Source: Saccharothrix australiensis (GTDB lineage Bacteria > Actinomycetota > Actinomycetes > Mycobacteriales > Pseudonocardiaceae). From it: a stretch of DNA of 64,000 nt. Location of the stretch: contig NZ_RBXO01000001.1 of NCBI RefSeq assembly GCF_003634935.1, positions 3,311,501 to 3,375,500 on the forward strand, read 5' to 3'. Position 1 is the first letter of the stretch. Each line of letters opens with the position of its first letter. The notes under the pieces are model-generated. The model was not told the origin of the DNA. It saw nothing but the letters and a program-made list of their open reading frames with translations, and did no database searches. Positions 41,046 to 49,158 of this stretch are shown here, piece after piece. The position numbers were made by a program, and so were the translations under genes.

Positions 41046-42083
41046 TCAGCCGTCGCGGTCGGTGATCAGGCGCGAGATGGCGACCAGGACCCGCACGGCG
41101 CGCGGGTCGGCGTCGACCGCCTCCAGGCACGACAACGCCTCCTGAAGGTGCCGGTCCGCGCGCGCCCGTGCCCAGGACCTGCCCCCGGCTTCGTCGACCA
41201 GCTCGGCCACCGCGACGAGCTGGTCATCCGACAACGCGGCCGGGCTGCCGTACAGCCGGGCGAGCTCCCGCCCCGCCGCGGTGCCGCCGGACAGCGCCGC
41301 CACCACCGGGAGCGACTTCTTGCGGGCCCGCAGGTCCGACCACACCGGCTTGCCGGTGCGGTCGGGCCTGCCCCAGATGCCCAACAGGTCGTCGACGTAC
41401 TGGAACGCCATCCCCAGGTGACGTCCGAAGTCCCCCAACGCCGCGACCTCGTCCGGCCCGCCATCGCCGTACATCGCCCCCAACGTGCACGCGCACCGGA
41501 TGAGGGATGCGGTCTTGCCCTCCGTCATGATCAGGACGTCGTCCGACGCCACGTCCTGCCGGGATTCGAAGCTGATGTCCAACATCTGCCCGTACAGCAT
41601 CTGCTGCACCGTGTCGCCCAACACCGCCAGCGCACGCGTCGCCACGGGATGTCCACCGGAGAGCAGCACCTGCTGTGCCGCCATCAGCATCACGTCACCC
41701 GCCAGGATCGCGGTGGGGATGCCGAACACCGACCACACGGTTCCGCGGTGCCGCCGCCGCTCGTCGCCGTCCATCACGTCGTCGTGGACGAGCGAGAAGT
41801 TGTGCACCAGCTCCACCGCCACCGCCGCGTCGGCCGCCGCCTGCTCCGCCGCACCCAGCGCCTGCGCCGCGGACAGCGCCAACGCCGGCCGCACGGCCTT
41901 GCCGCCACCGGCCGACACGGGCTCCCCGGCGGCGTCACACCAACCGAGGTGGTAGCCCACGACGGTCCGGAACGCCGGGCAGAACTCGTCCAACGACGTC
42001 CGCATCCGCGGCTCGACCACTTCCCACGCCCGGCGCAGCGCCGACAACGCTTCCCGATGTGTCGAGACACCGCTCGTCGTCAC
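41046..42083 (-). CDS. Polyprenyl (geranylgeranyl-type) diphosphate synthase
   Basis: 345 residues from GTG 42083 with GAGGAGG. It is a trans-prenyl chain-elongating enzyme. First Asp-rich motif: FSLVHDDVMDGDERRRHRG; second: AFQYVDDLLGIWGRPDRTGK; Lys-rich GKTASLIRCACTLGA between them. This matches actinomycete GGPP synthases, but chain length is not proven. It would feed the neighbouring class I synthase. The long dyad at 42192-42240, about 110-160 bp upstream, is the strongest inverted repeat with the TGTTGAA core and probably regulates it. Confidence 0.9.
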   Translation of the reverse strand: MTTSGVSTHREALSALRRAWEVVEPRMRTSLDEFCPAFRTVVGYHLGWCDAAGEPVSAGGGKAVRPALALSAAQALGAAEQAAADAAVAVELVHNFSLVHDDVMDGDERRRHRGTVWSVFGIPTAILAGDVMLMAAQQVLLSGGHPVATRALAVLGDTVQQMLYGQMLDISFESRQDVASDDVLIMTEGKTASLIRCACTLGAMYGDGGPDEVAALGDFGRHLGMAFQYVDDLLGIWGRPDRTGKPVWSDLRARKKSLPVVAALSGGTAAGRELARLYGSPAALSDDQLVAVAELVDEAGGRSWARARADRHLQEALSCLEAVDADPRAVRVLVAISRLITDRDG

Positions 42084-42191
42084 GACAACGCCTCCTCTTC
42101 CGGTGGTGCCCGTCGAGTGCGGCGGGACAAACGATGCACCGATTACAGGCGATACCTCGACCGAAAGGCAAGGTCTCCCGGCCGCCCGGAG

Positions 42192-42240
42192 TTGAGTGTG
42201 TTGAACACCGGGCGAAAACCTCGGAATTCAACACATTCAA
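42192..42240. promoter_or_regulatory. Long dyad operator, site C (upstream of the GGPP-type synthase)
   Basis: TTGAGTGTGTTGAA (42192-42205), 21-nt spacer, TTCAACACATTCAA (42227-42240). The arms match at 13 of 14 positions and contain the TGTTGAA core of sites A and B. Arms about two to three helical turns apart suit a dimer or tetramer regulator. The site lies between the synthase and a divergent small gene. Confidence 0.65.
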
Positions 42241-42323
42241 CAGCCGGCCGGTCGACGGGGTTGCCGGGTCGCCACGCGGTGACGTCTACTGGGGACCCCG
42301 TACCAGAAGTGAAGGGAGGGCTC

Positions 42324-42569
42324 GTGGCGAAACGCAGGAAGAACCTTTTCGACAACATGTTCGACCGCCTCGACGACGTCAGCAGGGACTTCCGGAAGGC
42401 AGGCCGGCGCACCTTCAAGAGCAAGAAGAGGAAGAAGGGCAGCGCGCGCAAGTGGGCGAGGCGGAACAGCGAGCAGCTGGACGCCCTCACCGAACAGATG
42501 GCGTTGCTGGTGCGGCACCTGTCCTCGTCCTCGGACACCTCGCGTGAGCCGACCCGGTCCACCAAGTAG
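42324..42569 (+). CDS. Small highly basic protein
   Basis: 81 residues from a GTG with GGGAGGG close upstream. The first half is strongly basic (AKRRKNLF, then RRTFKSKKRKKGSARKWARR), followed by an amphipathic helix (QLDALTEQMALLVRHLSS) and a Ser/Arg tail. No family recognised. It could bind nucleic acid or an acidic partner, or be a nucleoid-type accessory protein. It is divergent from the GGPP-type synthase and would share the site C operator. Confidence 0.55.
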   Translation: MAKRRKNLFDNMFDRLDDVSRDFRKAGRRTFKSKKRKKGSARKWARRNSEQLDALTEQMALLVRHLSSSSDTSREPTRSTK

Positions 42570-42761
42570 TTCCAGGGTGCCGTCGCCGAGTCGACCCGGG
42601 ACGATGTCACCCCGGTCCTCCGGCCCGTGCGGCTGTGACGGGGCGGCCGGTCAACCGGTCGGCCCGTCGCCGGCTTGGGCGACCGCGGACGTGAGGTGGC
42701 GACCTCCTGCCGGCGACGAAGCTCGACTGCCCGACCGGATCGGACCGGGGAGGACAGCGCC

Positions 42762-42932
42762 ATGAGCGCCGAGGATCTCTCGTCACATGCCCCTTTCGCC
42801 TTCACGGCCGCCGGCTTGACGCTCTTGTCGCTGGCGGACCCGGCGTGGTGGCCGACCGAGGTCGGCTGGGCGATGCTCGCACTCACGCTCATGGCATGGC
42901 TTCTTTTCGCCGCCCGGGCACGTCGCCGTTGA
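42762..42932 (+). CDS. Small single-helix membrane protein
   Basis: 56 residues with a good GGGGAGGA site. One or two hydrophobic helices (FAFTAAGLTLLSLADP and GWAMLALTLMAWLLFAA) end in RARRR, so the C-terminus is cytoplasmic. No family recognised. It ends 95 nt before a bidirectional terminator facing the membrane cyclase-like gene. Confidence 0.5.
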   Translation: MSAEDLSSHAPFAFTAAGLTLLSLADPAWWPTEVGWAMLALTLMAWLLFAARARRR

Positions 42933-43026
42933 CCGCTTCCGGCCCGCCCGGCGCATCCCTCGGAGAGATCGATCAAACCCGCCGCGAGGCATGGCGTCCA
43001 CGGCGGCAACCGCGACAAACCGCCGG

Positions 43027-43054
43027 GCGGGGACGGTGGTGACGCCGTCCCCGC
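43027..43054. terminator. Bidirectional hairpin terminator
   Basis: GCGGGGACGG, 8-nt loop, CCGTCCCCGC: a perfect 10-bp stem between the convergent small membrane gene and the Pyr4-like gene. It marks the end of the half-B isoprenoid operon. Confidence 0.65.
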
Positions 43055-43076
43055 GGACCTGACCGGCGGTGGTCGA

Positions 43077-43877
43077 TCAGTGTCCTGCCGGCCCCGAACT
43101 CCCTCCCGGCCCTCGCGCGGACTCCGCACCCTGGGAGTGCGCCGCTCGCGCTCGTCCGCGTTCGCCGCCGCGCATACGCACGACCAGGCCCAGGTGGAAC
43201 GCGGCGAAGACGACCGAGGCGGCTGCGAAGTAGCCGAGCAGCAAGCGATCGGTCAAGTGCAGTTCGGAGGGGGCGAACAGGAAAGCGGTCGGTCCGGTGC
43301 CGGCGATGATCAGCCACAGGCCGGCCGTGACGACCGACTGCCCCTCCAGCGTGCCGCGGTGGTACAGCATGATCGGATAGCACACCGAGACGATGAAGAC
43401 GACGAGCGTCGATGTGTAGGCGCCGTGCGTGTCGTGCAGGCTTCGACTGATCACGGGAGCGATTCCGGCGCCGATCACCATGGCCAGGACGAACAGCCCG
43501 CGGAAGGTTTTCGCCGGGATTCGGGGGAAGTGCCGCGGCCCGTACACGATGATCTGGTACACGAAGATGACATCAGGGATCACGAACGCGATGCCGAGCG
43601 CCCACATCGGCACGGCGGGAAACCAGCGGTCGTACAGATCGAGGGCGATGGACACGTCGAGCGAGAAGAACACGCAGACCGAACCGATGGGCACGCTGTA
43701 GGTGCGATCCCGGAAGCCGGCGCGGCTGGAACTCAGTCCCCACAAGACTGCTGCCGCGAGGGCGAGGACGAGCAATGTCACGAACAAGGGGGCCTCCTTC
43801 GCGTCGTATGGGCAGAAAACCGGGCGGTGGTCGTCGCTGGGTGCCCCTTCGGCGGCTACCGGCCGCCCTCCGATCAT
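43077..43877 (-). CDS. Seven-helix membrane protein, candidate Pyr4/DmtA-type terpene cyclase
   Basis: 266 residues from ATG 43877, which overlaps the terpene synthase stop (ATGA). Seven hydrophobic segments are visible, with the second starting in a GFRDRTYSVPIG stretch and holding SLDVSIALDLYD, the third ending VFVYQIIVYGPRHFP-like, and the seventh beginning LHLTDRLLLGYF. The size, seven helices, the GF-x-D-x-TY-x-P loop and the polar residues after helix 2 resemble Pyr4/PaxB-type integral membrane cyclases, which protonate polyprenyl epoxides or olefins through acidic residues. Here the usual Glu after helix 2 would be Asp. No FAD epoxidase is nearby, so direct olefin protonation would be needed. 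The family match is by pattern only; an unrelated small membrane protein remains possible. Confidence 0.55.
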   Translation of the reverse strand: MIGGRPVAAEGAPSDDHRPVFCPYDAKEAPLFVTLLVLALAAAVLWGLSSSRAGFRDRTYSVPIGSVCVFFSLDVSIALDLYDRWFPAVPMWALGIAFVIPDVIFVYQIIVYGPRHFPRIPAKTFRGLFVLAMVIGAGIAPVISRSLHDTHGAYTSTLVVFIVSVCYPIMLYHRGTLEGQSVVTAGLWLIIAGTGPTAFLFAPSELHLTDRLLLGYFAAASVVFAAFHLGLVVRMRGGERGRARAAHSQGAESARGPGGSSGPAGH

Positions 43878-45970
43878 CGGGTTCCGGCCGTGTAGCGATT
43901 CGTGATGTCGTACCAGTCGTAAGAGCCCCGCACCCAGTGGCGAAGGGACTCGACGTGCCGCCTGACGACGTGGCACGTGTCGCGGGCAAGGCTCAGGCGG
44001 TCGCAGAACGACCCGAGCCGGTCGCCGAGGGCGCAGAACTCGTGGACGTGGCGGTCCGCCTGCTGCGTGACGACCTGCATCGCTTGAGCAGAGGTCAGCT
44101 CCTGCTCATCCATGATGAGCGATACGAGGTTGACGCGCTGTGCCGCCACGTCCTGGTCGAACGACCGGATGTCGTTGGTCAGGATGATGTGGCGGGCGGC
44201 GTGGTGGCGCAGGGCGGCGAGGTAGCCGGCGTGCCACACCTCGACGGGCACCTCGAACCCGCCCGTGCGCTCGGCGACCGCGAACATCGCGTGGACGGAG
44301 ATCGACATGTCCTTGATGCGGAGGTGCTCGGAGCTGGTCGGGACACGGCCTTCGCGGCGGTCGGCGGTCTCGGTGTAGTTGCCGTGGAGGTATTCCTGCC
44401 ACAGCCAGGCCATGCGGTGGCACCAGGCGTCGGACATCCCGGTGCGGAGCCGGTCCCACAGGTCGGAGAAGGCCGCTGTGAGCGGGTGGGTCGGCGTGAG
44501 CGGGTGGTGCAGGATGCTCACCAACTCCGAGGTCACTGCGGGATCGACCGTGCCGTGGGCGGCGTTGTCCATGTAGTCGTCGTACTGGAAGACCCATCCG
44601 TAGACGTCGGAGGACAGGAGCGGACTCCCGCTGCCCGGGTCGCAGTAGGAGGCGATGTCCGGGACACGGGTTTTCAGGTACCGGTCGGTGGCTGCGCCAG
44701 GGGACAGAAGGCCGTGGCGGTGCAGCCACGACAGGTGCGCTTCGCGCACGTCGTCCACGACGGGCGGGTGTTCCTGCCGGGGCAGCGGCATGGCCGGCGG
44801 GGCGGGGTGCGACATGTCGTTCTGCTTTCGTCCGATGCCGAGGTTCACGTCGACGGCGAGGAAGTCCGAGGGGCGCGAGGTGGCACGAGGTTCCCCGCGG
44901 TCTCCTGGCCGTCCCGCATCGCCCCCCGGCCGCCGGGTGACGGTGAACTGCAGGAGCTCGGCCAGGTCCTCGCGCACCCGCGCGGGCACGGCGACGGTCT
45001 CCAGCACTCCCAGCGCCAGGCCCAGGTGTGTTCGGGCGACTTCCTCGGCGGCGGCCTTGCCCCCGAGCCGTTCCAGGAGGTCGGCGGCGGCCTGGAGATC
45101 CGGTTCGTGGAGCGTCTCCTGTGCCAGGAGGGCGCGGAGCCGCGGGACCTCGGCGTGCCCGGACTGCACGGCGGCGATGACCGGGAGGGTGTTCTTGCGC
45201 AGCCGCAGGTCCTGGAAGCCCGGTTTGCCGACCAGGGCGGCGTTGCCCCAGATGTTCTCCAGGTCGTTGACGGCTTGCCAAGCGGTGCCCGCGTGGTGGG
45301 CGGCGCGGCGCAGCGCCTCGCCGTCGTGGACGGGCTTGCCGCACAGGATGGTGCCCAGGAGCGCGCCTGTCCCCAGGAGCGCGCCGCCTTTTCCGCGACA
45401 GCAGTCCAAGTAGGCGTCCAGCCGGATGTCCTGCGCCGGAGCGCGGTCGAAGGTCGGTTCGCTCGCCCAGGCGTGGATCATGTGGTCCACGCCGTCGGTG
45501 AACACCCGCACCGCCGTCGCGGCATTCGCGGTGGCGGCCAGGACTCGGACGGCCTCGTTGAGGAGCGCGTCGCCCGCCACGATGGCGGGCCCGGCGCCGA
45601 AGGCGAGCCAGGCGGTGGGCCGGTCACGCCGGACGACCTCGTCGCCGTCGGCGATGTCGTCGTGCAACAGGGAGAAGTTGTGGGTGAGCTCGACGGCGAC
45701 GGCGCCGGGGACCGCGTCGGCCGGGTCTCCTCCGCTCGCCTCGGCGGCCAGCATCACCAAGGCCGCCTGCAGCGAGCGGCTGCCGCGGCCACGGGTCGGA
45801 TTGCCTTCGACGTCGTTCCACCCGAAGTAGTAACCGCAGATCCTGGCCAGGTCGGGGTGGAGTCGGCTCAGCGCCTCCTCCAACCCGCTGCGTGCGAAAT
45901 CACGAGCGCGGTGGATGACATCGGGCAGGGGCGGCTGGCTGACCGTGCTGGGGGTGGTCACGAAGTCCAT
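43874..45970 (-). CDS. Prenyl diphosphate synthase fused to class I terpene synthase
   Basis: One open frame of 698 residues from ATG 45970 (AGGAAGG upstream). Residues 1-340 are a trans-prenyl synthase: first Asp-rich motif DDIAD (104-108), GDALLNEAV, KGGALLGTGALLG, second motif degenerate as NDLEN (235-239). A linker of about 45 residues rich in R, G, D and P follows. From residue 386 (MSHPAPP) comes a class I terpene synthase with DDYMD (464-468) and NDIRSFDQD (599-607). No stop separates them and the internal ATG (44815) lacks a ribosome site, so a true bifunctional protein is likely, with the prenyltransferase first. That is the reverse of fungal chimeric synthases. The C-methyltransferase upstream suggests that a methylated diphosphate is its product or substrate. 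Confidence 0.85.
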   Translation of the reverse strand: MDFVTTPSTVSQPPLPDVIHRARDFARSGLEEALSRLHPDLARICGYYFGWNDVEGNPTRGRGSRSLQAALVMLAAEASGGDPADAVPGAVAVELTHNFSLLHDDIADGDEVVRRDRPTAWLAFGAGPAIVAGDALLNEAVRVLAATANAATAVRVFTDGVDHMIHAWASEPTFDRAPAQDIRLDAYLDCCRGKGGALLGTGALLGTILCGKPVHDGEALRRAAHHAGTAWQAVNDLENIWGNAALVGKPGFQDLRLRKNTLPVIAAVQSGHAEVPRLRALLAQETLHEPDLQAAADLLERLGGKAAAEEVARTHLGLALGVLETVAVPARVREDLAELLQFTVTRRPGGDAGRPGDRGEPRATSRPSDFLAVDVNLGIGRKQNDMSHPAPPAMPLPRQEHPPVVDDVREAHLSWLHRHGLLSPGAATDRYLKTRVPDIASYCDPGSGSPLLSSDVYGWVFQYDDYMDNAAHGTVDPAVTSELVSILHHPLTPTHPLTAAFSDLWDRLRTGMSDAWCHRMAWLWQEYLHGNYTETADRREGRVPTSSEHLRIKDMSISVHAMFAVAERTGGFEVPVEVWHAGYLAALRHHAARHIILTNDIRSFDQDVAAQRVNLVSLIMDEQELTSAQAMQVVTQQADRHVHEFCALGDRLGSFCDRLSLARDTCHVVRRHVESLRHWVRGSYDWYDITNRYTAGTR

Positions 45971-46051
45971 TCCCTTCCTGTCGGTGGTCGTGGATCGTTG
46001 TCGCGCCGATCCGACGGCGGCGGCCGAACGACGCGAGGGCGTCCGCGATGC

Positions 46052-46090
46052 CGCGGGACCGGCCCGAGTCCGCACCCGGCCGGTCCCGCG
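46052..46090 (-). terminator. Hairpin between the methyltransferase and the fusion gene
   Basis: CGCGGGACCGG (46052-46062), 17-nt loop, CCGGTCCCGCG (46080-46090): a perfect 11-bp stem in the 194-nt gap. It may be a terminator or attenuator that lowers expression of the downstream prenyltransferase-synthase gene. Confidence 0.5.
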
Positions 46091-46164
46091 ACGGTGGCAC
46101 GGGCGGACATCGCCCCGAGCAAAGGAAGTCCTCCGCTCCCGGAACGGACGCCGCGGACGGGCAC

Positions 46165-47055
46165 TTACGAGGTCTGCGAAGCTTCGTCCGGTGCCGCCTG
46201 GTCGTTCTTGCGGGAGGCGATGCGGATGTAGTTGACGCGGTCGCTGAGGTAGCCGCTCAGGTACACCTGCTCGATTCCCGTGGCCAGTCGCGAATGGCTG
46301 CGCAGCTCCCAGTAGGGGATGGCGGCCTTGGTCAGGTCGTCGACCTGGTAGGGGATCAGCCCGGCGTCGACGAGGGCCCTCAAGTAGGCCACACGGCGGT
46401 GGGTGTGGCAGTGGTAGTGCTGGTCGATGGCCTCCGCTTCCGGGGGACGCGGTGCGATGGCGTCGTTGTTGCACCAGGTCGTCAGGACGTAGCGGCCACC
46501 GGGTTTGAGGATGCGGGCGAACTCGGCGAACGTCGTGTTCAGCTCGACGTACATGGTCGTCTCGTTCGTCACCACGTAGTCGAAGGACGCGTCCGGGAAC
46601 TCCGTCGACACCATGCTCCGGTCGTGGAAGCGCACCCGGTCGGCACAGCCTCGGCGTTCCGCCTGTTCACGGGCGAAGCCGTTCTGGTAGCTGGAGATGT
46701 TGACGCCGTCCACGCGGCAGCCGAACGCGCGGTGGAGGAGGAAGGCGGTGCCGCCGCGCCCGGACCCGGCGTCCAGGATGCGCGCTTCGGGCGCGACGCC
46801 GCCCAGCGCCTCGACCAGGATGTCGACCTGACGGGTTTCCATGCGGTGCATCTCGGCGTTGATGGCTTGCTCGCGCTCGTCGTCGGGCAGTTCCAGGACT
46901 CGGCGGTCGAAATCGCCCACGGCGAAGTGGTGGTGGTAGAAGCCGTCGATGGAGCCGAGACCGAGGTTGATGAAGTCCGTGCGCTTGTTGTCGTAGTAGG
47001 CGAAGGCCGCCTCTTCCAACGGGTTGCGCATCTTGAGGGTGGGGCGGGTGTCCAT
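46165..47055 (-). CDS. Prenyl diphosphate C-methyltransferase (GPP 2-C-methyltransferase family)
   Basis: 296 residues from ATG 47055 with GGAG. SAM motif I is DAGSGRGGTAF (about 95-105). The N-terminal AYYDNKRTDFINLGLG then DGFYHHHF (20-44), the NNE-type VTNETTMYVEL, and the late IPYWELRSHSRLATGIEQVYLSGY all match geranyl diphosphate 2-C-methyltransferase of 2-methylisoborneol synthesis. It should add a methyl group to an allylic diphosphate (GPP, or possibly FPP or IPP). No 2-MIB-type synthase is seen beside it; the partners here are a prenyltransferase-terpene synthase fusion and a membrane cyclase. A non-canonical C11/C16-type skeleton is therefore predicted. Confidence 0.88.
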   Translation of the reverse strand: MDTRPTLKMRNPLEEAAFAYYDNKRTDFINLGLGSIDGFYHHHFAVGDFDRRVLELPDDEREQAINAEMHRMETRQVDILVEALGGVAPEARILDAGSGRGGTAFLLHRAFGCRVDGVNISSYQNGFAREQAERRGCADRVRFHDRSMVSTEFPDASFDYVVTNETTMYVELNTTFAEFARILKPGGRYVLTTWCNNDAIAPRPPEAEAIDQHYHCHTHRRVAYLRALVDAGLIPYQVDDLTKAAIPYWELRSHSRLATGIEQVYLSGYLSDRVNYIRIASRKNDQAAPDEASQTS

Positions 47056-47161
47056 AACAGCTCCTGTGCTGCCGGCCGGTCAGGGTTTCACTGGTCGGGG
47101 AAGGGGCTCCGCGGGCCCGCGGGCGTCCGGGCACGCATGGGTCGCGGCGCTGCGGAGGTCT

Positions 47162-47368
47162 CAACCGCTTCCCGGTCACGGCGAGTGCGTGCTGGAGGAG
47201 CGTCTCGACCATCGCGGAGTCCGCGATGGCGGCGATCACCTCGCCCCTGACGGACACGACAGTGGCTCGGAGCGGGTGCGGAAAGCCGCCGACCACCACC
47301 GACCCGATCCGGACCCGGCGACTGAGCCGTCGGACGTCGCGCACGTCGAGGGGCGGGGGCCTGGTCAC
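47162..47368 (-). pseudogene. ispG remnant (N-terminus joined to C-terminus), coupled to dxs
   Basis: The frame starts at GTG 47368, which overlaps the dxs stop (GTGA). Its first 69 residues resemble IspG with the middle missing: RRVRIGSVVVGGFP corresponds to the [16 protein letters not shown] start, and VSVRGEVIAAI...MVETLLQHA corresponds to the tail [10 protein letters not shown]...IVETLIEEA of the intact copy. About 320 residues, including all Fe-S cysteines, are gone. The frame stays open to 46667 and overlaps the methyltransferase, but similarity ends near 47162. It cannot be an enzyme. It is either decaying or kept as a short coupling frame. Confidence 0.68.
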
Positions 47369-49158
47369 CTGCCGCTCCCGGACGGTGCGCCGGCGGTGAG
47401 GCGGGACAGCTCCGCGCGGGCGGTGGCCGCGATGGCGGTTCCGGTCAGGCCGGCCCGGGTCAGGACCTGCTCGCGGGTGCCGTGCGCCAGGAACGAGGTC
47501 GGCAGGCCCACCACGTGCACGCGGTGGTGCGCGGCGGCCTGCGCCAGGCGGGAACCGATGCCGCCGGCGGCGACCCCGTCTTCCGCGGTGACGGTCACCC
47601 GGTGGCGCGCGATGGACCGGAGCAGGGGATCAGGGGGCGGCCAGGCCCAGCGGGGGTCGACCACCGTGACGCCGACGCCCTGCTCCGCCAGCAGTGTCGC
47701 GGCCCTCAGGCAGGCCGGCGCGGTCGCGCCGATGGCGACCAGCAGGACGTCCAGGGGGCGCCGGTCGGTGCGGTGCAGGACGTCCATGCCGCTCATCCGC
47801 GTCAACGCCGGGATGTCCTCCGTGGCCGGTTCCTTGGGGAAGCGCAGCGCCGTCGGGCCGGCGACGTCGACGGCCTCGTGCAGCAGTTCGCAGAGCCGCT
47901 CGGGATCGCGCGGGCAGGCCACCCTCATGCCCGGTACCGCGGCCAGCAGGGTGAGGTCCCACATGCCGTGGTGGCTGGGGCCGTCGGGCCCGGTGATCCC
48001 GGCCCGGTCCAGGACCAGGGTGACCGGGAGGCGGTGCAGGGCGATGTCGAGCAGGAGCTGGTCGAAGGCGCGGTGCAGGAACGTGGAGTACAGCGCCACC
48101 ACCGGGTGGGTGCCGCCGGTGGCCAGTCCGGCGGCCGAGGCGAGCAGGTGCTGCTCGGCGATGCCGGAGTCGAACACGGCCCCGGGCCGCGAGCGGGACA
48201 GCGTGCCGAGGCCGGTGGGCAGGCGCATCCCGGCCGTCAGCGCCACCACGTCCGCGCGAACCTGCGCGATCGCGGCGATCTCCTCCTCGAAGACGTCGGT
48301 CCAGGTCGGCTTCGGGGGCTTGGCGGGCCGTCCGGTAAGGGGGTCGATGATGCCGCAGGCGTGCATGTGATCGGATTCGTCGGCTTCCGCGGGAGGGTAG
48401 CCGTGGCCCTTGCGGGTGATCGCGTGCACGATCACCGGTCGCCGCGCACCCGCCGCTCGTCGGAAGGCCGTGCAGAGGGCGTCGATGTCATGGCCGTCGA
48501 CCGGGCCGAGGTAGTCCAGCCCCAACGCGGTGAACAGGTTCCCCGCTCCCGCTTCCCGCCGGCGGAGCCGGCGCAGGTGGGCCGCGACACCCCCGACGGT
48601 CGGGTCGTAGGAGCGGCCGTTGTCGTTGAGCACCACGATGACCGGGCGATCCGGCGCGGAGGCGAGGTTGTTGAGCCCTTCCCACGCGACACCACCGGTC
48701 AGGGCGCCGTCGCCGAGTACCGCGATCACCCGCCGATCGGTCTCGGCGCGCAGCGCCAGGACCTTCGCGATGCCGTCGGCCCACGCGAGGCTGACCGAGG
48801 CGTGCGAGTTCTCCACCCAGTCGTGCGGCGACTCGCCCCGGTTGGGGTAGCCGGAGAGACCACCGGCCTGGCGCAGCGTCGTGAACTCCAGCGCGCGCCC
48901 GGTCAGCGCCTTGTGCGGGTAGGTCTGGTGACCGGTGTCGAACACCAGCACGTCCTGCGGTGAGCGGAACACCCGGTGCAGGGCTATGGTCAACTCCACC
49001 ACGCCCAGCCCTGCTCCCAGGTGGCCACCGGTGGCGGCCACGCGGTCGATGAGCAGGGATCGGACCTGCGCCGCCAAACCGGGGAGCCGGTCGGCGTCCA
49101 GGGCGGCCACATCGGTCGGACGGGTGATCCCGGCCGGCGTCACGGGAGTGGCGGTCAC
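47365..49158 (-). CDS. dxs: 1-deoxy-D-xylulose-5-phosphate synthase (copy B)
   Basis: 597 residues from GTG 49158, overlapping the stop of the ispH remnant. All features are intact: [92 protein letters not shown], and a full C-terminal domain. It is about 30 residues shorter than copy A and clearly a paralogue or xenologue. It sits in the order ispH-remnant, dxs, ispG-remnant, mirroring ispH-dxs in half A. A second first-step enzyme should raise MEP flux for the half-B terpene genes. Confidence 0.94.
   Translation of the reverse strand: MTATPVTPAGITRPTDVAALDADRLPGLAAQVRSLLIDRVAATGGHLGAGLGVVELTIALHRVFRSPQDVLVFDTGHQTYPHKALTGRALEFTTLRQAGGLSGYPNRGESPHDWVENSHASVSLAWADGIAKVLALRAETDRRVIAVLGDGALTGGVAWEGLNNLASAPDRPVIVVLNDNGRSYDPTVGGVAAHLRRLRRREAGAGNLFTALGLDYLGPVDGHDIDALCTAFRRAAGARRPVIVHAITRKGHGYPPAEADESDHMHACGIIDPLTGRPAKPPKPTWTDVFEEEIAAIAQVRADVVALTAGMRLPTGLGTLSRSRPGAVFDSGIAEQHLLASAAGLATGGTHPVVALYSTFLHRAFDQLLLDIALHRLPVTLVLDRAGITGPDGPSHHGMWDLTLLAAVPGMRVACPRDPERLCELLHEAVDVAGPTALRFPKEPATEDIPALTRMSGMDVLHRTDRRPLDVLLVAIGATAPACLRAATLLAEQGVGVTVVDPRWAWPPPDPLLRSIARHRVTVTAEDGVAAGGIGSRLAQAAAHHRVHVVGLPTSFLAHGTREQVLTRAGLTGTAIAATARAELSRLTAGAPSGSGR

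Noticed and set aside
43874-44815. A separate terpene synthase gene starting at ATG 44815
   Set aside because: No stop separates it from the prenyltransferase and no ribosome site precedes the ATG, so the fusion is favoured; not fully excluded.
46165-47055. A 2-methylisoborneol cluster
   Set aside because: The methyltransferase matches, but no adjacent 2-MIB-type synthase (Pro-rich N-terminus, DDxxE-type motif) or Crp-like regulator is seen.
46667-47161. The rest of the open frame after the ispG remnant as coding
   Set aside because: It overlaps the methyltransferase gene in another frame and shows no IspG or other similarity.
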